64,000 nt of DNA from Paucilactobacillus kaifaensis (GTDB taxonomy: Bacteria > Bacillota > Bacilli > Lactobacillales > Lactobacillaceae), in contig NZ_BJDM01000001.1 of NCBI RefSeq assembly GCF_005405145.1, positions 62,001-126,000 of the forward strand. The letters run 5' to 3'. The first letter of the stretch is position 1; the number at the start of each line of letters is the position of its first letter. Made by a program: the position numbers and the translations under genes. Below are positions 35,768 through 43,238 of the stretch, piece by piece. The notes under the pieces were generated by a model. It was given only the letters and a program-made list of their open reading frames with translations, ran no database searches and was not told the origin of the DNA.

Positions 35768-36958
35768 TTAGTCTGTGTCGATTGCAACACTATTTGCAAT
35801 TTTAATTTGGTAAGTCATTAAAAATGAAATGACTAAGAATACTGTTACCACAATATATGGATAGTGATAATTCATATCAAGTAATGTTCCTGACATGATT
35901 GGTCCAATGATATTGCCAACACTAGTTAATGACATGTTCAAACCATTAATCAATCCTTGATTTTTGGAACTAATCTTCGTTAACATCGTTGTAATTGCTG
36001 GGCGCAACAAATCAAATGCAGAAAAGACAATCAACGTAGCCACAATTACCTCCCACTTTGAGTGGGCAAGAATAATCCAAATAGTTCCGGCAAAACTAAG
36101 AAAGAAACAGTATCGAATTACTTTAGTTTCTTTCAACCAGATTACGAGTCGATCAAACAGTACAACCTGTAGGACCAGTGAGATAACTCCATTTAACGTC
36201 AGCACTAAAGCAATGTTATCTAAACTAAACTTGAACACTTCGTTAACATAAATGCTGTAGATACTCTCAAAACCTTGAAGACCAAATGACGATACCAAAA
36301 TCATCACAAACAGGATAATAACTGGCTTAGTTAGGATTTGCATCATTTTCGTTGGTGGTTCTAACTCTGCCCGAGCAGGGCCACCATCGTTATGACCCAA
36401 TTCATCTTCTTTAGGAAGTAAAGTTGCCAATGCAATCGTACTAAGTAAGCCCATCAACCCAGCGATCCAAAATGGAGCTTTATAATCGATTTTAGCTAAG
36501 ATACCACCAATTCCAGGTCCTAAGATTAAGCCACCACTAAAGGCCGCAGATAGCCAACCAATCACTTTAGCACGTTGTCGCTTGGTGGTAATGTCAGCAG
36601 CCATTGCCATCGCGGTTGGTACCACCATCGCAGCAGAAAACCCACCAACAATTCGAGAAATATTAAACATGAATAGTTGATTAGTCAGGGCAAATAATAT
36701 TTCTGAAAGCATATAAAGAAATAGCCCTACTACCAAGACTGGCTTACGGCCAATTTTATCCGACACACGACCGATAATCGGGGAAGCAATAAATTGTGCC
36801 AGCGCAAATAATGAAGTCATGATCCCCATATCCGTCGCTGTTAGATGGAGTTCATTTTTGATGAACGGCATAACGGGGATCACTAAACTGATTCCCAGGC
36901 AGACTAGAAATTCACTAAAAATTAAGATGAAAATGGCTCGTTTGGTTTTGGCTGTCAT
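35768..36958 (-). CDS. MFS multidrug efflux transporter (DHA1, NorA/Bmr type)
   Basis: A 396-residue drug:H+ antiporter with 12 membrane helices. Seen are motif A (G-R-V-S-D-K-I-G-R-K-P), the antiporter motif C (G-L-I-L-G-P-G-I-G-G) and A-A-D-I-T near helix 4. It exports hydrophobic cations or antibiotics; substrate is not predictable. ATG 36958 is chosen over GTG 36967 because of the distance to AAGGGA. No regulator is adjacent. Confidence 0.88.
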   Translation of the reverse strand: MTAKTKRAIFILIFSEFLVCLGISLVIPVMPFIKNELHLTATDMGIMTSLFALAQFIASPIIGRVSDKIGRKPVLVVGLFLYMLSEILFALTNQLFMFNISRIVGGFSAAMVVPTAMAMAADITTKRQRAKVIGWLSAAFSGGLILGPGIGGILAKIDYKAPFWIAGLMGLLSTIALATLLPKEDELGHNDGGPARAELEPPTKMMQILTKPVIILFVMILVSSFGLQGFESIYSIYVNEVFKFSLDNIALVLTLNGVISLVLQVVLFDRLVIWLKETKVIRYCFFLSFAGTIWIILAHSKWEVIVATLIVFSAFDLLRPAITTMLTKISSKNQGLINGLNMSLTSVGNIIGPIMSGTLLDMNYHYPYIVVTVFLVISFLMTYQIKIANSVAIDTD

Positions 36959-36998
36959 GGTTATCACATCCCTTGATTAATTCGTAAAACGCACAAAA

Positions 36999-37022
36999 GC
37001 CAGTATATCGATTTATACTGGC
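36999..37022. terminator. Hairpin upstream of the MFS gene
   Basis: 9-bp stem GCCAGTATA/TATACTGGC. It can end minus-strand transcription coming from the restriction region. The 37023-37243 stretch is AT-rich with no further feature. Confidence 0.55.
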
Positions 37023-37243
37023 CTTTGTCTAGCAAAAAGAATTAGATTAATATACCTTAGCTCTTGTCCGCTTAAGAATTTTCACCATTTACAATATCAC
37101 TAAAGGCGTTTTTAATTGAGTTCTTCTCGATTGAACGAATTATTATACTTTACCATTCAAAGCTTAAATTTATGTTATCCCACAGCCAATACGATAAGGT
37201 AAATGATATTTATGCTTACATAATAGAGCGCCTTTATTTATTT

Positions 37244-38170
37244 TCATTCTGTTCCTTCATAATAATCATCAAGTACATATGTGGTAACAGGATGGACATA
37301 CAATTGATATTTGGCTACGAGATCCGCAATTTTATCCCCATTTATTAAAGTAATCACTCTGGTTCCAACACGAGAGGCATGAATAGCTTCACGAGTAAAA
37401 TCTGAAGTGGCTACAAAAATACCATATTCTGCATTGTATTTATCCATTGCTCCTCGAAACTTATCAATCTCAGGTGCAGAAACTAGTCCATTCCAGCGTT
37501 TCGCTTGAATAGCAACTCTAGTGGTTCTAAAGTCATCAGTAGTTAAATATCCATAGCCATCTAACCCATCATCACCAGTTAATTTAACACCAATTTTTTC
37601 GTCAATTGCTACACCCATGTTTTTTACTAGTGCTCGTGCAAATAATTCAAATTTTCCCGGAGTAAATTTTGAGAGTGCTTCTGCCAACTGGCCACGCCAT
37701 TCATCGACTTGACTATCATTATCTAATCCAGAGGGTATGCTAACAGTCTGTATAGATTTCTTTTTCTTTGTTTTAGTTTTTTTATTCTTATTTTTTTGGC
37801 TCTGTTCCTTCCATTTTGGATCTGATAACTTACGCACATCAAGTTCAACGTTAAAATTTGATAAATTAAACGTTCTTCCTTTTTCAGTTAGTTCCACTGT
37901 TCCTCGTATAGGAATGTTAACAAATTCAGCTAGAATTAAATTTTTAATTGCAAAATTAAATGTATATGCAAATGGAAAGTAGTCATTACCATTCCTGCTC
38001 GTTTTAACAGACTTCACATACTCTTCTGGTATTTCTTCTGAGTTAGCAACTAGTTCATTTGATAACTCAATTCTACTCGCACGACCACCTAATTTTCGTA
38101 ATACCTCAATAATTTTAGGCATTAGAACATTTTCTTGCTCTATCCGTGATATATCTTCAAATTTACTCAT
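37244..38170 (-). CDS. mrr: Mrr-like type IV restriction endonuclease
   Basis: A 308-residue protein with an N-terminal winged-helix Mrr_N domain, a Lys-rich linker (residues 130-145) and a C-terminal Mrr_cat nuclease. The PD-(D/E)xK site is visible as G-D-D-G-L-D-G-Y-G (about 203) and Q-A-K-R-W (about 223). Mrr cuts methylated or modified DNA. It lies directly behind the type I system; its activity would have to tolerate the methylation made by hsdM, which matters when hsdS switches. Confidence 0.9.
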   Translation of the reverse strand: MSKFEDISRIEQENVLMPKIIEVLRKLGGRASRIELSNELVANSEEIPEEYVKSVKTSRNGNDYFPFAYTFNFAIKNLILAEFVNIPIRGTVELTEKGRTFNLSNFNVELDVRKLSDPKWKEQSQKNKNKKTKTKKKKSIQTVSIPSGLDNDSQVDEWRGQLAEALSKFTPGKFELFARALVKNMGVAIDEKIGVKLTGDDGLDGYGYLTTDDFRTTRVAIQAKRWNGLVSAPEIDKFRGAMDKYNAEYGIFVATSDFTREAIHASRVGTRVITLINGDKIADLVAKYQLYVHPVTTYVLDDYYEGTE

Positions 38171-38304
38171 TTATTTTTTCCTCTTTATTTATTTATCTAA
38201 TAATATCAAAATTTATTGTATAACTAAATACTTATGTTGAATTATCTAATTTGATCTCTTTTTTTATTATGATAAATATTGCAATTATTAATGTTTTTTT
38301 CGAA

Positions 38305-38327
38305 CGCTGATTGGCAGCGATAAGGTT
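38305..38327 (-). repeat. hsdS recombination repeat R2c
   Basis: 23-bp repeat (CGCTGATTGGCAGCGATAAGG plus TT), inverted relative to R2d at 39886-39908. Encodes L-I-A-A-N-Q. Confidence 0.85.
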
Positions 38328-38718
38328 GTTCATATTTGAAAAAAAAGAACCAATTTTAATCTGTTCTCTAATTGGTGGAACAAATCTATTTATATTCTCA
38401 ATCGTTTTTTTTGATAGACTGGGAACACCAGTTGATTCGTCATACCCTTTCCAATTAATTTGCTGACTCATTGCATAAATAAATAATAGATCAAACTTTT
38501 TTTGTGGTATTAAAAAGAATAAGGTGTCTACTGTCCAAAAGGGCGCAATTAAAAGTTGAGGAGCATTTATAGTACCTTTCCTACCGATCCCCACAGCGTC
38601 TTTATCTGATAATTTATCGTTAACACCCAACATAAAACCTCCTGTTCCATAAACAGGAATATTACCCTTACTTAAATGTTTATAATCTCTACCGGAATGA
38701 ACTACAAGCACCTCATTT

Positions 38719-38752
38719 AACTTACGCTGTTCCCAAGGGTCAGTAAATCCAG
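38719..38752 (-). repeat. hsdS recombination repeat R1b
   Basis: 34 bases identical to R1a at 41563-41596, direct orientation. Encodes F-T-D-P-W-E-Q-R-K. Confidence 0.9.
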
Positions 38753-38827
38753 TAAAACGCCATTCTTGATCAAAAATCTTTTGCATTAACAGCTTTTTGA
38801 CTTTTTTTAGTTGATCAACCTTATCCT

Positions 38828-38846
38828 GATTGGCAGCGATAAGGTT
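38828..38846 (-). repeat. hsdS recombination repeat R2b
   Basis: GATTGGCAGCGATAAGG shared with R2a (41090-41106), R2c and R2d. Confidence 0.85.
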
Positions 38847-39315
38847 ATCTAACAATTTTAATAAATTTCCAATTCTATCTTGTTCTTTACCTGTAGGAAC
38901 AGGAATTGGCATGGTAATAAAAATATCAGCTTTTATAGAAAATCTATCAGCACGAGCACCTGTATCACCATTTTTTTTCATGAAATCATGCCATTTTACA
39001 GAAGAAAAATATTTTTCTAAGTATGTTTTGTTAATACCATGGACTTTAAAAATATAGTAGAGAGGTGACATAACACCCGTTCTACCAAGGTTATTACGAT
39101 TAATTGGACCAACGGGAGCATAACTTGAAATTCTTGGGTTATAAACAAAATCGTCTGGCTCAACGATATAGTAATTATTTAAATTGTTTTTATTCGATAT
39201 GTCTTTATCAAAATAATCTAATTGTGAAACTATTCCGTATTCTGCAGAATTAGTAAGTGTTTCTGAAAACTCTTTTTTCTTATTTTTATTAGTTACTTTA
39301 TTTATTATTTCTTTT

Positions 39316-39336
39316 AACTTACGCTGTTCCCAAGCG
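39316..39336 (-). repeat. hsdS recombination repeat R1c
   Basis: AACTTACGCTGTTCCCAAGC, inverted to R1d only 44 bases away, so the two cassettes stand head to head. Confidence 0.9.
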
Positions 39337-39380
39337 TGTGTTATAAAACAGCAAATTATAAAGGAATGAAGTTTGAGGTA

Positions 39381-39401
39381 CGCTTGGGAACAGCGTAAGT
39401 T
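39381..39401 (+). repeat. hsdS recombination repeat R1d
   Basis: Plus-strand copy of R1. It is inverted relative to R1a in the expressed hsdS; inversion between them would replace the expressed TRD. Confidence 0.9.
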
Positions 39402-39885
39402 AAAAGACGTAGTAATGAAGATTAAGTCATATTCACTTTCTAGAAATTTCGAGACTAACAAAGAAACGGGAGTTAAATATATCCATTATGGCGATATTCA
39501 CACCGGTATTGCAGATTGTATAAGAGACGTAAAAGAGCTACCAAACATAATAGATGACGACTATGAGAAACTAAAAAGTGGAGACGTAATTGTTGCTGAT
39601 GCATCTGAAGACTATAAAGGGATAGCAGAAGCATCAGTTTTGCTAAATACGGCAAATCACAAGATTGTTTCTGGTTTACACACCATTGCTTTAAGACCAA
39701 CCAAAATTATGCCAATGTATTTGTATTTTTTACTAAAAACAGATGGGTTCAAAAAATTTGGACGTATTGTTGGCACAGGAATGAAAGTGTTTGGGATTAG
39801 TTATCTAAATCTAATAAAATATAAGTTTTACTGTCCCAGTGAGAATGAACAACTAAGAGATATAGATGTTTTAAGCGATATAAAT

Positions 39886-39908
39886 AACCTTATCGCTGCC
39901 AATCAGCG
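39886..39908 (+). repeat. hsdS recombination repeat R2d
   Basis: Inverted partner of R2c (23 of 23) and of R2a (core of 17). Lies just outside the recombinase gene end. Confidence 0.85.
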
Positions 39909-39960
39909 TAACCAAAATAAGCCATGGGTACTGATTCCTCCATGACTTATTAATAAAATC

Positions 39961-40878
39961 TTATATTAAACTGGCCAGATGCTTCATTACTTTATCATTA
40001 TCTTGATTCTCCAATTCTTGAATAATGTGCAAATATGTCTGTTGAGTGGTCGTCATATTTGAGTGCCCTAATCTCCGAGCCACAGAAGCAATGCTAACGC
40101 CAGCATATAATAGCAACGAGGCATGCGTATGCCTTAATCCATGCACTGATATAACAGGAATCGATGCCCTCTTGCATAATCTTTCTAAATAATGATTTAC
40201 CGTGTCATTGTATACTTTGCTGTTAACAAATATTGGAAGATCTTCAGGTAAATTCTTTGTTAACTGAGAAAATTGAATAACGGTCTGCCAATCTAATTGA
40301 ATTTTTCTAACAGATGATTTGTTCTTCGTTGGTGCAAATCCAGCCTTAGCAGATTTATAATCCCATGTTTTACTTATATTCAAATATTGATGAGCAAAGT
40401 CAAAATCATTAGGTGTAACAGCTAATGCCTCCGCAAAACGTAATCCAGTTTTTGCAATCAATAAAATAAAATAATCCCAATTAACACCTTCATCTAAAAC
40501 TAAAATATTTAATAATTCCTGCACCTCATGCTGATTTAAAAATTTTGTTTTATGCTGCCGGTGCTGAATTCCCTTTATGATTGCCTTTCTAGTTGGATCC
40601 CGATCTATAATGTCTTCCTCCAATGCATCAATCAGAGAGCTTTTGATATGCCGATGAAAATCCATTACTGTTTGCCGTTCATGATTTTCAGCATAATCAT
40701 TTAGTAGCTGTTGGTACGTTAGACGTGTTAATTCACTCATTTTCAAATCTGGAGCTAAAGAAACGAGTTGTTTGTGCGTCATTTCATACTTACGATACGT
40801 AACCGGACGAACTGCATCTAACTTGTAGAGCCTCATCCATTGAAAAAAATACTGGTGTAACTTAACCTCTTGTGTCAT
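39961..40878 (-). CDS. Tyrosine recombinase of the hsdS inversion locus
   Basis: A 305-residue phage-integrase-family recombinase. An N-terminal SAM-like domain is followed by the catalytic domain with Arg in T-G-L-R-F-A-E-A-L (about 146), H-G-L-R-H-T-H (about 246), L-G-H-S and the nucleophile Tyr in Q-Q-T-Y-L-H (about 282). GGAGGTG precedes ATG. It lies between the expressed hsdS and the silent cassettes, the position of CreX/PsrA-type recombinases in phase-variable type I systems. A terminator just upstream separates it from hsdS, so it has its own expression. Confidence 0.92.
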   Translation of the reverse strand: MTQEVKLHQYFFQWMRLYKLDAVRPVTYRKYEMTHKQLVSLAPDLKMSELTRLTYQQLLNDYAENHERQTVMDFHRHIKSSLIDALEEDIIDRDPTRKAIIKGIQHRQHKTKFLNQHEVQELLNILVLDEGVNWDYFILLIAKTGLRFAEALAVTPNDFDFAHQYLNISKTWDYKSAKAGFAPTKNKSSVRKIQLDWQTVIQFSQLTKNLPEDLPIFVNSKVYNDTVNHYLERLCKRASIPVISVHGLRHTHASLLLYAGVSIASVARRLGHSNMTTTQQTYLHIIQELENQDNDKVMKHLASLI

Positions 40879-40893
40879 AAAGACACCTCCATC

Positions 40894-40926
40894 AAAAAAT
40901 TAGGAAGCTACAGAGTAACTTCCTAA
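40894..40926 (-). terminator. Terminator of hsdS / hsdRMS operon
   Basis: Stem TTAGGAAG/CTTCCTAA with a minus-strand U-tract (A-run 40894-40899), between hsdS and the recombinase. Confidence 0.75.
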
Positions 40927-41027
40927 TAAATTGATACAGATATAATAAAATTTTTACTAGACTTGAAAAAATAATTTTGTATGCTTTCACTCATCAAATG
41001 CGTAAAGCAACACAAATGATCAAATTT

Positions 41028-41630
41028 TTACACAAACATGTTTTGCATTAACCACTTTTTCATTTTTTTTAGTTGGTCCACCTTATCTTGATTGGCAGCG
41101 ATAAGGCCACTAACTATATCTAATAACTTTCCAATTTTTATTTGTTCTTTCATTATTGGAAATAATATTTTTTGTTTTGAAACATCGTTCACATTTAGTG
41201 TTGTCATCATAACAGTTTTTGTGGTTGATTTAACCAGAATATGTTTCATTACTGGTTCATAATGAATATATTCCTTCATGAAATCTATATTCATGTCAAC
41301 TAAGGGTTTAAATGTAATAAACACGTGAGATACAATACCATCTCGTAGATTATTTAGCACAAATCTACCGAATGAATAATTTTTAGATTTATTACCTTCA
41401 AATGCTATTTCCCCATACTGTAATACATTATAAGTTTTTAAATAAGATTGCTTTGAAATTTTTAAAGATGTATTCATTTGCATCTGTGCAACTGAAATGA
41501 TGTCATCATCAGAAAATTCTTCGTTTGTATTTTTATTAGATGTTTTTCTCCACAATTCCCCAAACTTACGCTGTTCCCAAGGGTCAGTAAATCCAGAAAA
41601 TCTCACTTTTGGTTGATTTTTATCATCCAT
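41028..41630 (-). CDS. hsdS: Type I restriction specificity subunit HsdS, half length
   Basis: A 200-residue HsdS with only one TRD. It begins with R-F-S-G-F-T-D-P-W-E-Q-R-K, contains one recognition domain and ends after the central helix L-I-A-A-N-Q-D-K-V-D-Q-L. Full HsdS subunits have two TRDs and about 400 residues. Half-S proteins can dimerise and recognise symmetric sites; alternatively this is one state of the shuffling locus. Its ATG overlaps the hsdM stop by one base (TAATG), so it is the expressed copy. R1a and R2a repeats flank its TRD. Confidence 0.87.
   Translation of the reverse strand: MDDKNQPKVRFSGFTDPWEQRKFGELWRKTSNKNTNEEFSDDDIISVAQMQMNTSLKISKQSYLKTYNVLQYGEIAFEGNKSKNYSFGRFVLNNLRDGIVSHVFITFKPLVDMNIDFMKEYIHYEPVMKHILVKSTTKTVMMTTLNVNDVSKQKILFPIMKEQIKIGKLLDIVSGLIAANQDKVDQLKKMKKWLMQNMFV
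41090..41106 (-). repeat. hsdS recombination repeat R2a
   Basis: Core GATTGGCAGCGATAAGG; with flanks it matches R2b over about 40 bases with few differences. Confidence 0.85.
41563..41596 (-). repeat. hsdS recombination repeat R1a
   Basis: 34 bases identical to R1b and inverted to R1d over a 19-base core (CTTGGGAACAGCGTAAGTT). It marks the 5' boundary of the exchangeable TRD in the expressed gene. Confidence 0.9.
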
Positions 41631-43222
41631 TACTTGAACAACTCCTTCAACTTCGTAAGCTGCTGTTGAGCGTCAGCATCAGGGCTAACCAAATCGGCCA
41701 GCATTCCCTTGAAATCAGCTTCTAGCTGACTTATTTGATCATTAGTTTTCTTCATTTCTTCGCTTAACTTGTCGACATCCACTGGTGGTTCTTCTTCAAA
41801 CGTATCGACATAACGTGGGATGTTTAAGTTAAATTCATTTTCTTTGATCTCGTCAAAACTGGCTTGGTGAGCATACTTTTCGACATCCACTCGTTTTTCA
41901 TAAGTGGTAACAATTTTATTAACTTGATCATCTGTGATGTTATTTTGATTTTTACCTTTTTCGAAATCACTAGAAGCGTCAATAAAGAAAACATCTGTAT
42001 TCGAACGATTTTTCTTAAACAGCAACACGATCGTTGGAATCGACGTGCCATAAAATAAGTTAGCCGGTAATCCAATAACAGCATCCAAAACATTATCGTT
42101 TTCAATCATATACTGGCGAATTTTACCCTCAGCGGCTCCACGGAATAAAACACCATGTGGTAACACAACGGCCATTCTCCCGTCACCCTTGAGGTGATAT
42201 AACATATGTTCCACAAAGGCAAAATCTGCCTTAGATTTTGGTGCCGCCTTACCATATTTTCTGAAGCGCTCATCGTCTAACTTGCCATCTGGATTCCAAT
42301 TTGCTGAGTACGGTGGATTTGCAACCACTGCATCAAAGGTTTCGTCAGGGAAATGATCATCTTCTAGCGTATCACCCTGTTTCATATCAAACTGGGTGTA
42401 TCTGATACCATGCATCAGCATATTCATCCGTGCCAAGTTATACGTAGTTCCATTTAACTCCTGTCCGTAATACTCAGCAACCTTTGCATAATCTCCAACT
42501 CGTAACAACAATGAACCGGACCCCATTGCGGGGTCATAAACTCGTCTAACTTCGTCGCGCCCAAGCGTTACTAACCGTGATAAAAGTTTCGATATTTGCT
42601 GCGGCGTATAAAACTCACCGGCTTTTTTCCCGGCCGAGGCAGCAAATTGGCCAATTAAATACTCATAGGCATCCCCTAACACATCGATTTGCATATCATC
42701 ATCAGAAAAGGGAATATCTGCCAAGTTTAACATTACCTTAGCCATTAACTCCCCACGGCGTGCAACTGTGCTCGCGAGTCGTGAAGATGTTAAATCCATG
42801 TCCTCAAACAATCCGCGAAAATCATCTTCTGATTCGTGACCAATTGTTGAGTTTTGAACCTCATTAACAGCTGTCTGAAGCTGTTCAATATCGAAATTAC
42901 CAGCTTTAATAGCTTCAATTAAGGTATCAAATAGAAATTTTGGTTCAATAAAGAATCCAATCGTACGAGTGATTTCTTCTTTTAAATCATTTTGCATATC
43001 TTCATCAGCATATGCTTGAGCAAATGTTAAATCGTCATTATCTAACAATGAATTAGCGTAATTCTGTACTCTATCTGATAAAAAACGATAAAAAATTAAG
43101 CCTAATATATAATTTCTAAATTCACTTGCGTCCATGTTGCCCCGTAGATCATTTGCAATGGACCATAATTGTTTTTGTAAATCAGCTTGTTGTTGTGATT
43201 GTGCATTATGTGTAGCGGCCAT
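41630..43222 (-). CDS. hsdM: Type I restriction-modification methyltransferase subunit HsdM
   Basis: A 530-residue N6-adenine methyltransferase. N-terminal helical HsdM_N domain, then the SAM motif D-P-A-M-G-S-G-S-L-L-L (about 229) and the catalytic N-P-P-Y (about 301). GGAG precedes the ATG, 16 bases after the hsdR stop. It works with HsdS for methylation and with HsdR for restriction. Confidence 0.96.
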   Translation of the reverse strand: MAATHNAQSQQQADLQKQLWSIANDLRGNMDASEFRNYILGLIFYRFLSDRVQNYANSLLDNDDLTFAQAYADEDMQNDLKEEITRTIGFFIEPKFLFDTLIEAIKAGNFDIEQLQTAVNEVQNSTIGHESEDDFRGLFEDMDLTSSRLASTVARRGELMAKVMLNLADIPFSDDDMQIDVLGDAYEYLIGQFAASAGKKAGEFYTPQQISKLLSRLVTLGRDEVRRVYDPAMGSGSLLLRVGDYAKVAEYYGQELNGTTYNLARMNMLMHGIRYTQFDMKQGDTLEDDHFPDETFDAVVANPPYSANWNPDGKLDDERFRKYGKAAPKSKADFAFVEHMLYHLKGDGRMAVVLPHGVLFRGAAEGKIRQYMIENDNVLDAVIGLPANLFYGTSIPTIVLLFKKNRSNTDVFFIDASSDFEKGKNQNNITDDQVNKIVTTYEKRVDVEKYAHQASFDEIKENEFNLNIPRYVDTFEEEPPVDVDKLSEEMKKTNDQISQLEADFKGMLADLVSPDADAQQQLTKLKELFK

Positions 43223-43238
43223 TTAATAATTCTCCATT

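Larger units (their letters stand above)
38232..39339 (-). other. Silent hsdS cassette with two target-recognition domains
   Basis: An uninterrupted frame encodes W-E-Q-R-K-L, a TRD, the central conserved helix L-I-A-A-N-Q-D-K-V-D-Q-L, a second W-E-Q-R-K-L, a second TRD and L-I-A-A-N-Q. This is the layout of a full-length HsdS, but it has no proper start: the frame continues 122 bases upstream through the inverted cassette without a ribosome-binding site or promoter. It is best read as a storage cassette for recombination into the expressed hsdS. Confidence 0.8.
39381..39945 (+). other. Silent hsdS cassette on the plus strand
   Basis: One TRD framed by W-E-Q-R-K-L at the start and L-I-A-A-N-Q at the end, about 185 codons, on the strand opposite to hsdRMS. 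There is no proper ribosome-binding site, although an ATG (39373) lies just before the first repeat. The end reads I-A-A-N-Q-R-N-Q-N-K then stops. After inversion it would become the first half of the expressed hsdS. Confidence 0.8.

Noticed and set aside
35662-35772. 36-codon plus-strand reading frame after the PatB-type gene
   Set aside because: No ribosome-binding site or promoter, and it overlaps the end of the MFS gene.
39340-39461. N-terminal extension of the minus-strand silent hsdS cassette
   Set aside because: It is antisense to the start of the opposite cassette and has no start signals; chance reading through the inverted repeat.
38232-41630. Prophage or integrative element because of the integrase-like gene
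   Set aside because: No phage, plasmid or transfer genes and no att-like direct repeats; the recombinase is explained by the inverted hsdS repeats.
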